From Nymphaea colorata (lineage: Eukaryota; Streptophyta; Magnoliopsida; Nymphaeales; Nymphaeaceae): DNA of 64,000 nucleotides. Position 1 is the first letter of the stretch; each line of letters begins with the position of its first letter. Below the pieces are notes generated by a model. The model was not told where the DNA came from. It worked only from the letters and a program-made list of their open reading frames with translations, and did not search any database. Positions 11,891 through 25,125 of this stretch are shown here, one piece after another. The position numbers and the translations under genes were made by a program. The stretch spans positions 6,089,682-6,153,681 of the forward strand of contig NC_045151.1 of the NCBI RefSeq assembly GCF_008831285.2. The letters run 5' to 3'.

Positions 11891-13499
11891 CGGGCGTTCC
11901 CTTTTCTCACTTTCAAAACTTTATTGGCAAAACCAAAATCTGTTTTGGGATGCTAACACATACCTTGCATTTTTTGCGTTTTTGTTTCTAAGAAGTATCG
12001 TCAGGGAGTACCTCATTGGATGCTTGCATCAAACAAAAGTCATGTTCCATCCCTCTTCATTTCAACTAAAGTTATTGTTTCCTAAACAAGAATTCGCTAA
12101 AATAGTAGTGGTGGGTTCAAAAAGCATTTGGGATCCACTTTTTATTTCAGAAGTAGGTGATAAATGGCCTTACATTATTTTTTGTATTTATATTTTAATG
12201 TTGCACCAACTTAAGGGCATTTATGAAACGCCAATCTTTTAACTATTTTACACTAGCCGCTTCCATGTGTGATTTTCAAAGGCACTTCTAGAATGCTACC
12301 CTGTTATTGATGGCATCAAAGCCTTCGTATTCCACCACCCTTCCGGGCTTGCAGTCTTATATTTTTTGCTTAATGGTCTTCAGTAATTCGATGTCAATTG
12401 GACATTGAAGATTGATTTGGAAGTCAGGCTGTCCAAATGAACGGTGCACCCCTTGGGGGCATTCTAGTAATTTTCAAATTTGAATTTGGACTTTTGGTCC
12501 AGAAAAAACCATTTTGACTTCAGTAAAAGTTGGTAAAAGAATTTGAACTTTCAGTAAAAGGGGTTTTACTTCAATAAATTATGTTTAGAAATGCTGAGCT
12601 AGGCTTAACTAGGTTTAGACATAATGACATAGGTCTGAACCCAGCTGGCTAAGCCTGCGCTGGGGTTTCAAATGTGTGCAAGGTCTATGTTTAGCCAAGG
12701 ACAACACAGGATCGCTCAGGCTAGTTCTGGTTGAATAAAATGATTTGGTTGGGGTCAAAGAATGTAGGATAAGGGTATGATCAGAATGGACTAGGCTGAA
12801 ACCTAGTGGGCTCGACCGGGTTCATCTGGGCTCAAATCGGGCAACTCAAAATGGGTTTGCCAACACTGAACCTAGTCCAAATGAACCTGACCTCGGTCTA
12901 GGTGATCGTTTTAGGTCTAGCCCTAACCTAGGATGAGCTACGTGTCGGGTTAGGTTATCTGTGTATTTCTTATGTAGGTTTATGTGCAGAAAACATAAGG
13001 GAATAAAAAAATATAGCATTAGCAACTAAGATTGGACTACCCCTAGTTAACCCAAGTACTTAACCTAGGATGAGCTGAGGGAATTCAGATCTTCGCTGCT
13101 TGGATATGATTAGCTGAAGAGCATGTTACCTAGTGAGAATTAAACAAGAAAATGAATTCGTAGGAATTCTTAGAGAGTCACTAGTGAAGTGAGTGGGCCT
13201 AGTGAGAAAGGAGTGATGAATTGATTCGTTTTTGGGACATTTGAACTCAATCTTAACTGAAGGCAAGCTAAATTGAGCTAGAGAAATGCAACTCTAAGTC
13301 TGGTTCGAACAAACTACACTTGTTTGAGCTAAAACTAGAATCAGGGGGTTCATTGAGTGAAGTGAGCTTCTCTTGATGGCAAGGTTTTAATAAGTTGAGC
13401 TATTTGTACTACTAAACTTCATACACAAGGTGTAACTGTATATTATTGTGTACTAATCTTGTATATATGTAAATGCATTAGAAAAAGCTAAAAGAAAAG
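11891..13499. other. No gene seen
   Basis: Moderate-complexity sequence with no convincing ORF. From about 12600 to 13090 words such as CCTAGG and CTAGGTTTAG recur, suggesting decayed repeat DNA. It could be the interior of the CACTA element that ends at 14618. Confidence 0.4.
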
Positions 13500-14618
13500 A
13501 CAGCTACTTTGTCCAAGGGATCATCCGATTTACCTGGCAGCGGTGATGTCCTATCCCAGGTGATGGGAGACAATGGCCATGCTCTGATACTCACAATGGG
13601 AACATTAGGTGTGAAACCTTCGCAGTTTTCTACAAGAAGTACAAGCAAGAGTCAGCTTAAAACACAAAATGCAGTATTAAAAGAACAAGTTAGTACATTA
13701 CAAAGAAAATTTGTTGTGTTAGAGGAGAAATGTGCAAAATATGACGAAGTCAAATGAACATGTGCTTGAGCTCGATGCTGCCTGTGCTAGGGTCCATGAG
13801 TTAGAGAGGCAAAATGTGCAAGGGTTGATATGTTGGAAGATCATATCAATCAAATCATGGCTTCCCTTGCAGGATCATTCAGTTAAGTTTCAAATATATT
13901 GTATACCCAACTTATCTTCTTCATTATAACAACTTTTACTTTCTCTACGCAGGTTTGCCCACACCTCCTGATCTCCCCCATTGATGCATGCAGAGCTGAA
14001 GTTTTCATTAATCTGCAAAACGTGCTGCATTAAATGTCATGTACTTGTACTATCTTAAATTCTTAATATGTAAGATGGACAGTAATTAAGAATTAATGTA
14101 ATAAGACTTTTCTTTGTAAGATGGACAATATTGTTATTGTTATTGTATGATTCATTTTTGTATTCCCATTGTTTGGGTTCAACGGAATGTTATGGTATGA
14201 TCTATTTTTGTATTCTCATTATTTGGATTCAATAGAATATTATGTATTATTAAAAAAATTAATCTAAACCTTAGTAACAGGAAGAAAAAAAACCGTCAGT
14301 GTACCATACCATTAGCGATGGGATTGGCTAACAGTAACGTATGCTGTCAATAAAGACCACACTTTACTGGCAGTCTTTTCCATCAATAAATAGTGCATTT
14401 TTACTGACAGTTTGCGATCGGTGAAGGTGAACGTTTTACTGATAGTTTCATCCGTCAGTGAAAGTTGAGTTTTACTGACGGTCAAGCATACTCGTCAGTA
14501 TGTATCATCAATGTCTACTTTGACGGGTTGCTTTGGCCATCAGGGAACCTATCGCTGACGGCTTGAGCTTTTACCAATGCTTTTATTACCGTCGTAATAA
14601 GTGGTTTTTTTTGTGGTG
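13500..14618 (+). mobile_element. 3' portion of a CACTA (En/Spm) transposon
   Basis: The right terminus is GGTTTTTTTTGTGGTG, ending at 14618; its reverse complement begins CACCACAAAAAAAACC, a variant of the CACTA terminus. Inside it, 14290-14580 holds many subterminal copies of CTGACGG, CCGTCAG and CTGTCAG in both orientations, the transposase-binding pattern of this superfamily. No matching 5' terminus was found upstream, so the element is truncated or its left end has diverged. Confidence 0.7.
13509..13930 (+). pseudogene. Coiled-coil ORF remnant of a plant CACTA-associated protein
   Basis: The first frame (13509-13757, 82 aa) starts with a Ser/Gly stretch, has VLSQVMG and LGVKPSQF, then a heptad-rich coiled coil (QLKTQNAVLKEQVSTLQ and on). 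The coil continues in another frame from 13732 (NEHVLELDAACARVHELE). A single frameshift therefore breaks one longer coil. Its position just inside a CACTA terminus and the 'gxGxxPs' then coil layout resemble the C-terminus of the plant Ptta/En/Spm transposase_24 family. The DNA-binding part is missing. The family call is inference from layout, not from catalytic residues. Confidence 0.45.
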
Positions 14619-14635
14619 CCTATTTTAAGTTTAGT

Positions 14636-15960
14636 TTGAAAATTGACAGCAAAATTGTGTTTGGAATTAGAGGTCCAAAGGCGTGCATTATATTGCATGG
14701 TACCGCATTTGCAAACCACAAAAATGAAGGAGGATGCATGGCTGAAGGATTTCGTGCTTCAACTTTGCTCGAAAGAGAAGAACTGGGTGAACATCACTGC
14801 AAGGAAATATCTCAACAAAAGAGCCAAGGGACACGTCATGCCTCAAAAAATTGCATCGTGGTTTTTATGCGACTTGCTCAGAGGCTGGTCAGCAATACAT
14901 GATTAGGTATCGGGGTCAGTGGGGAGAGGAGATGTCAAATTTCGGCACGGCTGTTGGTCATGGGCATGGACTGAGCAACTTCTTTCTGCGGTGGAGTTCC
15001 AAGTTTTTGGTCGACGCTTGAGTCCCACTGTTATCAAGATTTTACTCTCCTTCCTCGGTTCCATAACTTTCTCCTGTGGCTAGTAATTGAATGTCTTTGC
15101 TTACTGAATTTCTTTACAGGTTGTTCTTCCTCAACAAGCAGTTCCAGATTTTTTTCGTTTGGCTTATTTTTTGGACATCATTAAGAAGAAGATAACCATA
15201 GAGAAGCGGAGGGAATGGATTTAGCCCTCGTATCCGAATCCTAGACCACAATATTGCATGTGAAGGGAGGTTACCGACCCTTGACAGAGGTCAAAGCAAA
15301 GGAATTCAACTTGCTAATAGATGCTTCATCTGTTAGATGAAGAGTCAGCCAGTCACATTCTTTTCAAAAGTCAATTGGCTCGCAGGATATGGGATAACAT
15401 TGAGGTTTTGGCGCATTTGCTTCTTGATGGTGGTATGGACTGCTGGTTGATGGAGAGAGCTTCAACATGAAAGCTGAGGCTACATGAATTTGGAGAATGT
15501 GAGAAAGACAGTTTCTTAACTGTCGCTAAAATCTAAGCTGATGAGGATGATAGTCTCAAGGCGTGCTCATAACCAGAGGCGTGGTAGGGAGCTGACCTTT
15601 CCTCCCTACAGAGAGTGTTCAACTGATTTAATGGGCATTTATAGGCAAAAAGACGCCTGCGTTTGAGGGCAGAGATTATGAAGGGCAGGTTTTGAGTGGA
15701 GACGTGTAGGCTCTTCAGATAGTTTGATGATCTATTGCCAAGTTTGGAACCTTTCGCCTCCCGTAATCAGATTGTAGACATCAAGGTGTGGAATCATCAC
15801 AGGTAGTTTAATTGGCTGCTAGGACATGCTGAAGGGCGTGGTTAGCTGGCGGCTAAATTTGATTTTTTTGCAAAGGTGGTTCACAAGCCATTTCTCTCGA
15901 AGGAGGATCCTGCAGCTGAAGTAGTAGCTATTTTGCTATAGAGATTGTCTTTGGTTGTTT
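14636..15960 (+). pseudogene. Broken coding-like debris, possibly LINE 3' region
   Basis: Two overlapping frames at 14636-14906 (88 and 87 aa) have no domain I recognise. Near 15328-15440 the plus strand reads LLDEESASHILFKSQLARRIWDNIE (quoted here only for its pattern: S-HxLF-x4-A-x2-W). This resembles the zinc-binding region downstream of LINE reverse transcriptases, with the first Cys positions lost. Frames are broken throughout. No RT domain is visible upstream, so the assignment is weak. Confidence 0.28.
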
Positions 15961-17061
15961 TGCTACAGTGCTTATGCAGTACAGATTTTGACTAACAAAG
16001 TCGAGAGACCATCCTGCAGCAGGGCTCTTTTTCGGATAGTAAGCTCTAAGATCTCATCCCTTGAGAAAAATTGGCTAAAAATCTCGGGTAGTAAGAAAGT
16101 GCATTTTCTTTCTGTTAATAATGGAAGAAACACCGATAGGTGAAGAAAAAAAATATCGCAAGACGAGTTGATACATGTTTTCCTCCCTTACTAATTTTGC
16201 TGTCAGTTTCTGACACATTCTTTGTCCATGCTGTAAGAAAATAATTTCTCAGGTCACCACCTTCCTGTCACCTAAGAAAATAATTTATGCCCCTATTCTC
16301 GCAGCTGTTCCGGCTCCGATGATGAGAAAAATGGGTGCTCAGACTGAATTTTGCCTTCGCCCCTCTTAGGTGAAAGAGCTATAAATCACAAATGACAACC
16401 AATCATATTGATGAAACTAGTGTTACAAGAAGAAACTTAAGGACTTCACTCTTATATGTCAAACACTTGGTGTATTTGCATATTCCTAAAATCTTCAAAT
16501 CCGACTTTTTTTTAATTTAAATGACAGAGATTCACAAATCTTAGACGCAAGATTTAGCCATGATGGTTTAAACATGTCGTACCTAGCTACGTTGCCTACC
16601 ATTGCCATCCCCAGCAGTGTCGAACTCTACAGGAAGTTGTCCCAAATGACATTGTCGTTTGAATTCCTAGGTATACTCCAGTTGTACGTAACCATGGGTT
16701 AAAATAATAATGAGTTAATAAAATCATCTAAAACAATTACACAAACAAACACTTGCACTAATGCATATCTTCAACTGATTATGTACAGATCCAACAGCTG
16801 ACTTTAAGATACATAAAGGGCAGCTAGCGAAAAATTGGTTCTCCATGAAAAAGTACCATCATATACAAAATGGCAACTGTTCAACTCTCTAACACCAAAT
16901 TTCCCTCATTCCCATCCTCTGTTGAGTCGGGAATGCATCTAGAGAAATATGACACAAGGGAACTTACACAGCTGAGAATAAATTTTCACAAGGCTTCCTC
17001 CAAATACATCATATAAACTTAAATATAAACAAGAAATCACACGTGGAACAAACTCAATCAA
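15961..17061. other. No ORF; left part unassigned, right part probable 3' UTR of the kinase gene
   Basis: Nothing recognisable from 15961 to about 16750. The last few hundred bases before 17061 lie directly downstream of the minus-strand kinase stop codon and probably contain its 3' UTR. No single poly(A) signal can be chosen. Confidence 0.4.
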
Positions 17062-20000
17062 CTAAAAACTGGTACTGTTCGTAGTGAATGTGAACGTTGT
17101 ATTTATTGTATTCGACGAAGAAAAAAGTGAACCCTCAGCCGGACACTGCCCTGATGTGTCATTCCTTGATTGAGTAGTGCGAGAGCCAGAGAAGGGAGAT
17201 GACGCATCTGTAGGGGGCCTAACTTTGAGCTCCATCAAGTCAGAGATAAGTCCAGGTTTAGTAATCTCCCTACTGTCAACACTAACCTTGTTCATTAGCA
17301 TCTTAACAACCGTTATCATAGATGGCCGCAGCTTTGCCATGTCTTGGGTGCAGAGGAGTGCCACCTTCACAAATCGAACTGCCTCATTGGGGTCGAATTC
17401 TCCCATTCTGGAATCTACAATCTCCAACAGCCTGCCCTCTTCATATAATTCCCATGTCTACAAGTTCATTAGCAGCATGTATATCAGCAAGGTTGCAGCA
17501 AGAAAAGGTTAAATGAAAATAATCACTTAATTAATCTCATGTTAGTATATCGAATAATTTGCAGAATCCAGTTTTTTTTTTGTCCAAAGAACAATGATTC
17601 ACAGGGATCTCAGAAAAGGGGGAGCCAACCAGCCTTTCTCAACGAAGAGAGCAGATGTAGAGAAACCAATATTGCCGCCCAGGCTCCCCCCTTCACCCTT
17701 CTTTACTCCTCTAACGAGAGATATATGGAACAAGCAGGAAGGGAAGAGAAGAGAATGAAACACACCCAGGGGTAACCATAGATATTGAATTTGTCATGGA
17801 CACATGAAGTTTGTGGAAACAGAAAAACTGCCAAGGAGAGATGCCGGTAGAAAATTTAAGACTAAATTCAAGAAATGAACTGAAAGACTAAAGGCTTTAT
17901 GAGACACTTTCTGCTACAGTGTACATCACATAATATTTAAACTGTGGTATAAGCTTTACAATAGGGTCTTCTGGACCCTTTCAGAAGCCAACCATCAATG
18001 AGTAGATTGAAGGAAATCTAAACTGTCGTCAACAAGAGAAAGAATATAGCTGTAACACAGAAATAAACGCAATTCCAAAACAAAAGTCTGCATCTTCTTC
18101 CTTGTCCAATGCTAAGTTTACTTTAGTTCTCAATTCTCAAGCCAAATGAATTGATTCTAGTTCCTTCTAATTATTTTTCTTGATTACATTTGGCAAAATT
18201 TGCCATTGATACTCATTTAGTTAGCAGCACTAGTCTGAGTATTCATGGACAAACTAAAACCATGGGAAAACCATGGCACTCCAAGGAAACTGATGGATAA
18301 TATAGCTTTACACCGGACATGGTAAAATCATGCGACTGCTGCACTTCTGTGTGCTCAAAAACATTAAAAAAATGTTTCCAGTTACATCAAATAAAAGCGG
18401 CTTTTTTTCATCCAACAGAACAAATGTATTTTTGCTACTGCTGATTTAAGTTGGACACCAAGAGTTATTATTCTATCCAACAACTAACTACCAGGTATAC
18501 AACTCTGCTTCTTCATTTATGGTGTCATTCCTAGGGAAGGAACTCCACATCTTCCTGCATTACAACACAAGAAAATACATGAGAAGACCAGTTAACCTAT
18601 AGGAATACGATAATGAAGTGATATGTGCTATGGATTTTCCTATACTATTCTTGGGATTTTAATAGGATTATCCTTCACCATAAAAGGTGATGTCAACTAT
18701 TTTACATGTACTTATTAACCCCATTCCATCCATACATATAAGGATTTAGGAAGGTTCTCTAAGATGTCATCAAACTTGCTCATGGGTGCTAAAGCTTTTG
18801 AACAATTGGCCCTGATTTTATTATTCATCGAGACACCTCACAAAGGAAAGAAAACACCTTAAATTCATAATGGTGGCATAATAATATAAAGCACATAACC
18901 ATAACTACTACTCGAATAGACCAACCCAATTTGGCGAATGGTAAAAGCTGCTACAATATTTTCAGGAGTATTCAATACTTAGACAGTCTTCCTAATAAAC
19001 TAACAGTAACATCACAGTTACTTGAATTTCTGATATTTCCTACCCCTCCTACACTTGTGACTTTGAATTATCTAGATCGAAGGGTTGGCCATTCAGTTGC
19101 CCCTATACTAACTTCATATTTGCTCTTACATCCTATTCCATGACAAGCACAACATTGGCCGACCTAATCAGTAACTAAACCAATTTCTTTTCACAAAAAT
19201 CTTGCTGATGGATAACTACTGAAGAATAGATTGATGGGTGGAGTGCCAAAATGAAAAATGAGAAAGCAAAAGATTGACACAAGATAAAAATTATCCATGT
19301 GGCAGCCATCTAGTGGGTGAAAGTTTCATGTGATGGGTGCTGGTCTTAAATGTTAGTCAAACCAAGAAGCAAACTCAGTGTTGTATCAGAGTGCACTATC
19401 TTTTATGTTTCCTCTATAAGGACCTGCCACATCAGTTCAATTTTTTGTCAGTTCAATGGATGCATAAACATCTCCCTTTTTTAAATTAAAGACGAAATCA
19501 TAAACATAATGAAGCTTTAATTGGACATATATGGTTTCTAGCTGAATGTAACATTCCTGCTGTGAGGCAAAGGCAGGGTATGTCTGTTGAACATGCTATT
19601 CAGGACAGACTTTAGCACCAAAAGACAATGCCATGACAAACATATTAACATCATATATTTGTTCTTTAGAGGAGAATGATGCCATTCAGCATCCATTGTT
19701 CAAGAAAGATTGTTTCCAGTAACTTCTCCCTGGCATCCCAATTCATCTAACTCTCCTTTCTGTTAATAACCCTCAAAACTATCAAAGGCGTGAGGTGCTC
19801 ATTTATACCACTCACACACGATGATCATGATTACGTATCTATCACAACATGAAGGAAATTTTTGTGATCTGAGGTATATTTCCTATCAGTCCTTGACTCT
19901 TTCCTAAACAAAATGTTGGCCATGAGTTTATCTGGCACTAACAAAAGATAGGAAAAGCCTATTTTAGGCTGGCATTGTAATGACCTACTCCACCCTTTCA

Positions 20001-22639
20001 TTGTCAATCTCTTCTGCATCTCCTTCTACCTTTCTAAATTTCTGATGACTAAGATATAAAGCATATCAAAGGGTATATCTACGCAAGTACAAGCATAAAT
20101 TTAGATATACTAATACAAATGTCTGAATAGTATCTACAAATTATTGTCACATATATCGTGTACGGGTATTATACGGCGAGGAATTTCAAGGGTATAATAT
20201 AGCAAAGTTGCACATCTCGGGAAAATCTCGGCAAATTTTTAAAAAATTTAAAACATTTAATAAATCCCAAAATTATAAAAAATAATAAAAAATACGAAAA
20301 AACATGAAAAATGCATACAATACGCGTTTTTTTCATGTTTTTTATTTTCTGGTGTTTTTTTAAAAAGACGCGTCCAATTGTCGTTTTTATGGCTGATTTA
20401 TTTCACGGATATTATACGCGTTTTATGTGACAATGATCCAAACAGATACACCTGAATCTGTGAGGGTGCCCATAACACCCATGTTACAACTGCAGGGCAT
20501 AGTCTTCAAAACCTTTCTTAACATACTGAAAGCAACCAAATGCTTAATAAATATTGGCACAGAATATCTTGTGAAAATTCGAGAATATGAGATTTCTTCT
20601 GTTCTTATCAGGAAAAGAATATTTTAAAATACCAAAACAGTAAGTTATTAAACTAAGAATATTTTTCAAATATCATGAAATTTAAGGTTTCAACTGTCAG
20701 ACAGCATACCATGTTTTCTGAAAATATTTTATCTGTCACGATAGTTAACCTTATTTTACATGCTCAGATCTATTTGAGCAAGCAATGCATTAGATTAAGT
20801 ATGCTGCTTATAAAAGAGTTCAAGGACTAATCCACCCTATGTTACACCTTGAAAGTGAACATACTTTCCAGTTATTTGACTAAAAGCATCATTTGATTAA
20901 AGTCGAAGAACAAGAACATATTAACAAATTACAGTCCTATTACTTTCTAATTCAGCTTAGCCAGTAAATCCATGCCTGTAAAGATTCCATCATTCCATGT
21001 GAATCCAAAGTGGATAAAGGGTGAGTAGAAAAGTTAGAACAGGTAAAATAGAGTAATTCAGTCAATGAGTACGACAGTTACAAAAGTGACGTGTTACATG
21101 AACTTGAAACTTAGATTTCTAACCCTTTCAAGGAGAAACTGTTCCCCAACAGGCAAAGATGTGTTGTAATTCCATCTTCCACTGACTATTTCCAGAAGGA
21201 GAACACCGAAACTGTATATATCTGCTTTCCGTGTTAATTGTCCTCGGATGGCATATTCAGGAGCCAAATAACCTCTTCAGTTGAACATGTAAAACAAGGT
21301 TAGAACATAAAAAACCTCAAGGCACTGCTTCATCATTTTAGACAAATTAGTTCTTTTTTCAATTCTTGGACTTTTCCAAACTGACATACTCATCAAATAG
21401 TAAAACTTGCCATGAAGGTTATACTCGAATATGCTTAAAGCTTTCAGGCAAAAAAGAAGTAGGAAAGGTGCACCAGAACATTCCTAAAAGCTATACAGAG
21501 AAGTTACTAGTTTGAGTCTTTGAGACTTGAGATTTTCACTTACATTGTTCCTGCAACACGTGTAGTGACATGACTTGCATTTGATGGGATAAGTTTAGCC
21601 AAACCAAAGTCTGAGATTCTAGCGTTCATGTTTTTATCGAGAAGGATGTTGCTAGCTTTGATATCTCGATGAACAATATATGGTTTGACTTCATCATGGA
21701 GGAATGCGAGACCACGGGCAACCCCTATGCAGATGCTGCTCCTTACTTTCCAGTTAAAATCAAGGCCGCTGTCATGTCCATCTGATCCATATCAATCATG
21801 TCATGCACTGCAATGCTTATTCTTTTATACAACTTTCAGTGGAAAAATAGTAAATTATGAGAGAAAACCATACTTACATGATCAAGGAACTTACCAAGAA
21901 GAGTATGAGAAAGGCTATTATTCTCAGCATAACCATATACCAGTATCCTGTGATCTCCTTCCACACAGCAGCCATGAAGCTTGACAAGGTTCTCATGCAC
22001 AATATTGGAGATAGCTGTAATCTCATTCAAGAACTCCTGTGCACCTTGCCTTGATTCAGCAGAAAGAACCTTAATGGCAACAATTGGGCCACCTTTAAGC
22101 TGACCCTGTCAGTGGATGAAGTATTAAGAAAGAAGAAGTCAGGCCCATGTATCATCAGTCTCAAATCCACATCAACACTTGGAAAGGAACTGTAGAGGTA
22201 GTCCATTCTTTCTAAGAAATAGGTGGTTGAAAAATCGAACATTTTGTGATATATAATTTACCTTGTAGACAGATCCGAACCCACCTTCCCCTATTTTATT
22301 CAGAGGACTGAAGTCACCAGTCGCATTTTTTAGTTCCTTGTACTGGTATATCTTCACATGTTGGATACCTGAAGATCCTGAAGTAGAAACAAACTCAATC
22401 AGATTGTTCGTTCACTTTGAAGTTCTACAAAAAGTACATCAGCCCTGTTTTGTCGTCATGCTATACCATTCACCACTCAAGTCAATTTTGAGGATGAAAT
22501 GCTTGTACTACCAAAAGTTATAGCCATTTTTTCTCTGAAAGATTCCTTATCAAACAAAACCTTTACCTTCATCTTCATCATTCGATTGGCCAATTCCAGA
22601 AGAATGTGATCTTCCGAAAAGAAAAGAGAAACACATCAT
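17062..22639 (-). CDS. CRPK1-like receptor-like cytoplasmic kinase (6 coding exons, 394 aa)
   Basis: Coding exons on the minus strand: 22567-22639, 22262-22377, 21895-22105, 21544-21781, 21124-21274 and 17062-17457. All five introns are GT-AG and the phases join into 394 codons. Arabidopsis At1g16670 (CRPK1) is about 390 aa. The product is a soluble Ser/Thr kinase: P-loop GEGGFG (54-59), catalytic Lys75, HRD (171-173), DFG (191-193) and GYLAPEY (214-220). After the kinase domain comes the family signature [14 protein letters not shown] and a Ser/Thr-rich tail. The N-terminus MMCFSF has a Cys and no Gly2, so palmitoylation rather than myristoylation would be the membrane anchor. Relatives act at the plasma membrane in cold and stress signalling. 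There is no extracellular or transmembrane segment. All catalytic residues are present and I see no stops, so it looks functional. The last intron (about 3.7 kb) is unusually long and holds a MITE. Confidence 0.93.
20143..20434. mobile_element. Intronic MITE, about 290 bp
   Basis: ATTGTCACATATATCG (20143) and its imperfect inverse TTTTATGTGACAAT (20421-20434) define terminal inverted repeats. They extend inward through GGGTATTATACG and CGGATATTATACG. The AT-rich interior has no ORF. It lies in the last intron of the kinase gene. The superfamily is not clear and no target duplication longer than 2 bp is certain. Confidence 0.55.
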
Positions 22640-24190
22640 AGTTGCCAAAGGTGAAAATCTTTATGTGTTGTAGTTTTCTGTCCAACCTTTTTGGTTCTTC
22701 TGCAAATATCAGCCATGAGTTGGTGATCCATTTAAAATATCAGTTCAAAATGCCAGCACATTACATGAAAATGAAGGCCAACGTGGAAAAGCTCATGTAG
22801 ACAGAAGTAAATAATGGCTAGTGGAAGAATTTGCATACACAAGTTCATGAGATTTGAACCATGGCTAAGATATTCCTTTCCTTTTCACTATTAACAGTTG
22901 ACCTTTGACGAGCTTGTACCACAGTTACAATTCATCCAAGAACTCATTTCCCAGCTTGTAGAAATGGGGGAAAAAAGAACGCTATAGCTCAGCTGCTCAA
23001 GGACATCCAGAAAACACCTAATACGTGAATTATAGTTTTTCAGCAGAAACACCCTCAATTCCCAACTGTCAATCGTAGAGCCTATTTATAACTAAAATGC
23101 ATCAACCCCATGCTTTGGCTCTTCAGTAGTTACAGAACCTCATTCTGGAATTGATCGAAAACGGACAAGTTATAATTGGAAAACATTCAGCAACATGACC
23201 AGAGTTCTAATAGCTGTTAGCATTGAGGGGAACTTATTGAAAGAACTTCCACCAGTATGTTCATCCGAAAGCTTCCGTGTGGATGCTGTGGGGTGTGGAA
23301 TACTCTTGCACGAGTTTCCAGATATGTCACATGCTGGTCGCTAACAAATTTGTCTGAGGAGCAATTTTATTGGCATTAGGTGAACATAAAGTTGTGCTGA
23401 ATATTCAGTCCACGGTTCGTTTGCCAAGGGCCTAACCAAGAAAAGCCTAAAATACTTGCTCGACTGGACAAGTTCAATCCGAATATTTTACAACGAAAAA
23501 GAGGAACAAGCTGCTGACACCAACGTAAAAGCAAAACCCAATAGTCAGTTTTACAAATTCCAGCACGTATGGCAAAGTCATAAAGGAATTTGAAATTATA
23601 CAAGCAATGCAATTCTTCAAAAAAATCACAACATCTGACGACGAATTTATTGCACTACTCAAGATGTGAAACACAAGAAGCAACGAAGCATTCAGCTCGT
23701 GACTCCAGATATCAGCAACCAGATAGGGGAAAAGAAAGCAACGAAAATAACAACGAAAAGAGCTCCCCAGAGCCTCGAACACAACATCAAAACCCAATAA
23801 AGAAATAAACAACAGATCCATCTGCAAAAGTAGTAATAGCTACTCAAAATTTTTGAAGAATACAAAAGAAGAAATACACAAACATCATCTGGGACTGACA
23901 CCCAAATTCAACCACCAGTCTTTCCGATCTGATTCGATCATACATAACAAGTGCAACAATCACCACAAAGGAAGCAAACAACCACAGTTCACAGACACGA
24001 AAAAGGCAACAGAAATGGCGCACCTGCAGAACGAAATTGACAGTGCAGCAGCGAGATCCAACGGCATCCAAGATCTGGGGAAAGAAAATGTGGGTTGTGA
24101 TACTTTATATTCGAATACTGCAGAACCTACATCAAGAAAACGCATTGATTTCTTTACCGTGGAAATTTCTGCGCAGAGGGCATGAAAGGT
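22640..24190 (-). other. Probable 5' UTR and 5' UTR intron of the kinase gene
   Basis: Upstream of the ATG at 22639 an acceptor TTTGCAG ends at 22700, giving a 60-base UTR exon. A matching donor, CTGCAG followed by GTGCGC, lies at 24024/24023, implying a 1.3-kb UTR intron and a first exon to the right. Open frames here on both strands (23376-24252) carry no known motifs. The exon structure is inference from splice signals alone. Confidence 0.4.
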
Positions 24191-24689
24191 CAAAGAGGTG
24201 TGAACTACCAGGTCAACAGCCTCCGCGCGTGCAAGAGATTGGAAATAAGTAGATGGTGGGGCTTAGCATTCCATCCCTCTAGTGCCACTAAATTTCAGAA
24301 ACACCACTCCCACAAAATACAGACCATGTCATTGCTTTGTCATTGACCAAAGGAGGAAGAGGCCACAACGGAACGGAACTGCGAGTTAGAATTCCAAACA
24401 TTTACAGCAAACTGTTGTGTCAGATAAGGAATCACATAATTTATCGTTACCATAGCGTGTAAGTCAATGTGAAATTTTTATTGCATTTTTATGATTAAGT
24501 TTGTCCTTGCTCACCCGGTTTGGCTTCCCCTCAGTCTTCCTTCTCTTTGACCCCCCAATCTTTTGCTTTCAATTTCATGTTAAAGCTTAATTTTTCTGTT
24601 CTGTTTTCTAATGTAGGGCATTAAATTTAGGGTTGCACATTGGACGGGGTCAGGGCAGTCCGTAACATACAAAGAACCCACTGATCTAA
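24191..24689. other. Probable promoter region of the kinase gene
   Basis: No ORF. It lies upstream of the inferred first exon on the minus strand. No TATA box or element can be chosen with confidence. Confidence 0.3.
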
Positions 24690-25125
24690 CGCCCTGTTTG
24701 GTTGGAGGGAAAGGGAGAGAAAGGAAAGAAAAGAGAAGGGAAGGAAAGAGAATGAAATGGAAAGAGGTGATTATAAAAGCTTGTTTGGATAAAAGTGAAT
24801 GGAATGGAAAGAAAATGATACAATTTATAATAATACCCTCAATAGTCAAAAGGTTGGGAGATAGAGAGAAAAAAAACATGGAGGGGTATTATGGGCAGTC
24901 AACATTTTTGCACTTACTTTTTTTCCTTTCCCTCCCAATTCGTTCGATTTGGGAGGGATTGGATTTACACTATACAATCATTTCCTTTCCTTTCCTTTCC
25001 TTTCCCCTTCCCTCCCATCCAAATAGACTTTCTCTCTTTTCCTCTCTTTCCTTCCTTTCTAATTAGCCAACCAAACACATGAGGGATTGCTCAATCCCTC
25101 CCTTTCCTTCCAACCAAACAGGCCT
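24690..25125. mobile_element. PIF/Harbinger-like MITE (436 bp), family 1
   Basis: It starts CGCCCTGTTTGGTTGGAGG and ends CAACCAAACAGGCCT, with TAA at 24687-24689 and 25126-25128. The same ends and the same purine-then-pyrimidine composition occur at 4095-4327. This copy holds about 200 bp of extra central sequence. Confidence 0.7.

Noticed and set aside
14636-14906. Two overlapping 88/87-aa frames as a host gene
   Set aside because: No domain, overlapping in different phases, and next to a CACTA terminus and broken LINE-like sequence.
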